Positions 62,643 to 64,000 of a DNA stretch of 64,000 nt are shown here, piece after piece; the stretch's first letter is position 1; every line of letters begins with the position of its first letter. The stretch is from Arcobacter siniprincipis (GTDB lineage: Bacteria; Campylobacterota; Campylobacteria; Campylobacterales; Arcobacteraceae), in NCBI RefSeq assembly GCF_048571125.1, contig NZ_CP182343.1:806001-870000 (forward strand), in the 5' to 3' direction. Both the position numbers and the translations under genes were made by a program. The notes under the pieces are model-generated. The model did not search any database. It was not told the DNA's origin and saw only the letters and a program-made list of their open reading frames with translations.

Positions 62643-63080
62643 ATGAATTTTGATATGAATAATTCCTTGGGTTTTGTTTTAAATAGAACTGCATTAGCTA
62701 TGAAAACAGGGTTTAATAAGCAAATAAAAGAGTTTGATATCTCTCCTGAACAGTGGTCCTTGATTTTTAGGATTGTTGAAAATAATGGATTGACCCAAAA
62801 AGAATTGGCAAGTAGTACATATAAAGACCAAGCTAATATTACAAGAAGTCTTGACAGGCTTGAAAAAAAAGGCTTTTTGACTCGATTAGTAAATAGTAAG
62901 GATAGAAGAATTATAAATATTTTTTCAACATCAAAAGCAAAAGAGTTGGTTGAAATAATAGTTCCCATATCTAAACAATATAATCAACTGCTTTCAGCAG
63001 GTTTGAGCCAAGAAGAATATGAAAGTTTAATTGGCTTATTAAATAAAGTTTATACAAATATTGAAGAAGAAGGAGACTAG
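62643..63080 (+). CDS. MarR family transcriptional regulator
   Basis: A 145-residue winged-helix regulator. PEQWSLIFRIVENNGLTQ is helix 2-3, YKDQANITRSLDRLEKKGF is the recognition helix, and LVNSKDRRIINIF is the wing with the conserved DRR. The ATG at 62643 is chosen because AAGGAG (62632-62637) is 5 bases upstream; a GTG at 62637 overlaps that site. It directly adjoins an SDR gene and probably regulates it and itself. Confidence 0.9.
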   Translation: MNFDMNNSLGFVLNRTALAMKTGFNKQIKEFDISPEQWSLIFRIVENNGLTQKELASSTYKDQANITRSLDRLEKKGFLTRLVNSKDRRIINIFSTSKAKELVEIIVPISKQYNQLLSAGLSQEEYESLIGLLNKVYTNIEEEGD

Positions 63081-63794
63081 ATGAATTTAGAGAATAAAAC
63101 TGTATTTATTACAGGTGCAAATGGTGGTTTAGGTAGTGCATTTGTAAAAGAATTTTTAAATTATAATGTTAAAAAAATATATTGTAGTGCAAGAGATATA
63201 AGTAAATTGGATTCTATAAAAAAATTATCTAATAAAATAGAATTAATAGAATTAGATATTACTAATAAAGAACAATTTAAAAGTTTAGCATTAACTATTG
63301 GGGAAATAGATATTTTAATAAACAATGCAGGTGCAAATAGTGCTAAAAGATTGTTTGATAATGAAACTTTAGATTTTGATGTAAATTTATTTGGTACTTT
63401 GAATAGTTGTAGAATTTTATCAGAAAATATAAATAATGGTGGGATTATTATTAATATATCCTCTGTATTGGCACTAATAAATCTTCCTATTATGGCTTTA
63501 TATTGTGCTTCAAAAAGTGCTTTACACTCTATAACACAAGCTTTAAGAGCAGAGTTGAAAACAAAAGATATATCAGTATATGAAGTATTACCAGGTCCTA
63601 TTGATACAACTATGTCAAAAGATTTACAAATGCCAAAGACTTCCCCTAATGATATTGTAAAGGCGACTATAAATGGTCTAAATAGTGACGAATATGAAAT
63701 ATATCCTGATTCGTTTGCAAAAGTTATAAGACAAAGATTAGAAGAAGATAGAATAAATTTAGAAAATGAATTTGCTCAATCTATAAATTATTAG
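63081..63794 (+). CDS. SDR family oxidoreductase
   Basis: A 237-residue classical short-chain dehydrogenase/reductase. TGANGGLGSA (residues 11-20) binds NAD(P), ILINNAGANS is the NNAG motif, Ser in INISSVLAL and YCASKSA form the catalytic Ser-Tyr-Lys set, and PGPIDT follows. The substrate is unknown. It begins right after the marR stop codon and ends before a strong terminator. Confidence 0.92.
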   Translation: MNLENKTVFITGANGGLGSAFVKEFLNYNVKKIYCSARDISKLDSIKKLSNKIELIELDITNKEQFKSLALTIGEIDILINNAGANSAKRLFDNETLDFDVNLFGTLNSCRILSENINNGGIIINISSVLALINLPIMALYCASKSALHSITQALRAELKTKDISVYEVLPGPIDTTMSKDLQMPKTSPNDIVKATINGLNSDEYEIYPDSFAKVIRQRLEEDRINLENEFAQSINY

Positions 63795-63805
63795 AAATAA
63801 AAAAA

Positions 63806-63835
63806 GGGTCAAGAGAAAAACTCTTGACCCTTTTT
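63806..63835. terminator. Strong bidirectional terminator between SDR gene and atpE
   Basis: A 10-bp perfect stem GGGTCAAGAG/CTCTTGACCC with an AAAAA loop. TTTTT follows on the plus strand and AAAAA precedes it, so it works for both convergent genes. Confidence 0.9.
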
Positions 63836-63864
63836 AGATTTTATTAAATCTGTAGATTTAAATA

Positions 63865-64000
63865 TTAACCTAGGAATGGATTTGCATATAATGCAATCAT
63901 TGCAACAACAAGTGCATAAATAACTTGTGCTTCGATCATCGCTAAAGCAATGAACATTGTTGTCATTAATTTTCCACCTAAACCTGGGTTTCTAGCAGTA
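63865..64000 (-). CDS. atpE: F0F1 ATP synthase subunit c, C-terminal part (5' end outside window)
   Basis: The visible 44 residues encode the end of the first loop and the second helix of the c subunit: TARNPGLGGKLMTTMF, then IALAMIEAQVIYALV with the ion-carrying Glu, ending YANPFLG and stop. It forms the rotor ring of ATP synthase. The start lies beyond the window end. A shared terminator separates it from the SDR gene. Confidence 0.92.
   Translation of the reverse strand, partial: TARNPGLGGKLMTTMFIALAMIEAQVIYALVVAMIALYANPFLG

Noticed and set aside
1..64000. CRISPR arrays, prophage or transposase genes
   Set aside because: No regularly spaced repeats, integrase, transposase or phage structural genes were seen on either strand.

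Overview
The window is AT-rich and carries no phage, insertion sequence or CRISPR array. The gene repertoire fits a free-living or host-associated member of the Campylobacterota, most likely Arcobacteraceae (Arcobacter-like). This shows in the cbb3 oxidase assembly genes ccoI-ccoS, a small cytochrome c553, MsrPQ, NnrS, SQR, MetA, Lon, BamD, a LapD/LapG pair, and a dense set of c-di-GMP proteins and RND pumps. The genus is inferred from gene content and sequence style, not from a search. Genes are closely packed, with ATGA or TAATG overlaps and several convergent junctions that share one hairpin terminator.

Layout. 1-1.3 kb: the 3' part of ccoI (copper P-type ATPase) and ccoS, facing a cytochrome c553 gene. 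1.7-5.3 kb: an overlapping operon of an orphan NikE/DppF-like ABC ATPase, hemH, AMMECR1-type protein A, Memo-type protein B and a YdcF/ElyC-like protein. 5.3-9.6 kb: cvfB, tpx, an NnrS-family protein and msrPQ. 9.6-11.7 kb (minus): a Tat-linked GMC oxidoreductase with its small subunit. 11.8-13.9 kb: a UvrD/Rep helicase. 14-22.8 kb: three c-di-GMP enzymes around valS, one with a periplasmic c-type heme motif. 22.8-24.5 kb (minus): SQR plus a 50-residue protein. 24.6-28.6 kb: an RND pump whose permease is split into two half-genes. 28.6-31.2 kb: an HxlR regulator divergent from an old yellow enzyme, then a NIPSNAP protein and an AlaX-type editing protein. 31.2-31.45 kb: the eroded tail of a MATE transporter gene. 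31.5-37.8 kb: a TetR regulator divergent from a complete tripartite RND pump, with a perfect 18-bp palindrome between them.

37.9-39.7 kb: metA and a lipoprotein. 39.7-47.1 kb (minus): a run of YajR-like MFS, LapG protease, LapD receptor and an RND permease, which points to c-di-GMP-controlled surface adhesion. 47.1-49.5 kb: rdgB, then proC followed by three small pseudopilin-like genes. 49.5-53.8 kb: bamD, lon, an unknown membrane-anchored protein, a rhomboid protease and an opposing zinc-ribbon protein. 54-56.6 kb: a Y-family DNA polymerase, a SnoaL-like protein and a CorA-type transporter. 56.6-60 kb (minus): a four-gene operon of a RimB-like retropepsin, RimK glutamate ligase, an AstE/AspA-like zinc carboxypeptidase and an M42 peptidase. 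60.1-62.3 kb (minus): lemA with two TPM-domain genes. 62.4-64 kb: tRNA-Leu(GAG), marR-SDR, a bidirectional terminator and the 3' end of atpE.

The points most worth a second look are: the RimB/RimK/carboxypeptidase/M42 operon, which could be a protein or peptide glutamylation writer-eraser set; the hemH-AMMECR1-Memo operon with no radical SAM partner beside it; two small minus-strand genes that appear to start at AUA and AUC with the same Shine-Dalgarno geometry; a predicted heme-c c-di-GMP phosphodiesterase; and the split RND permease.
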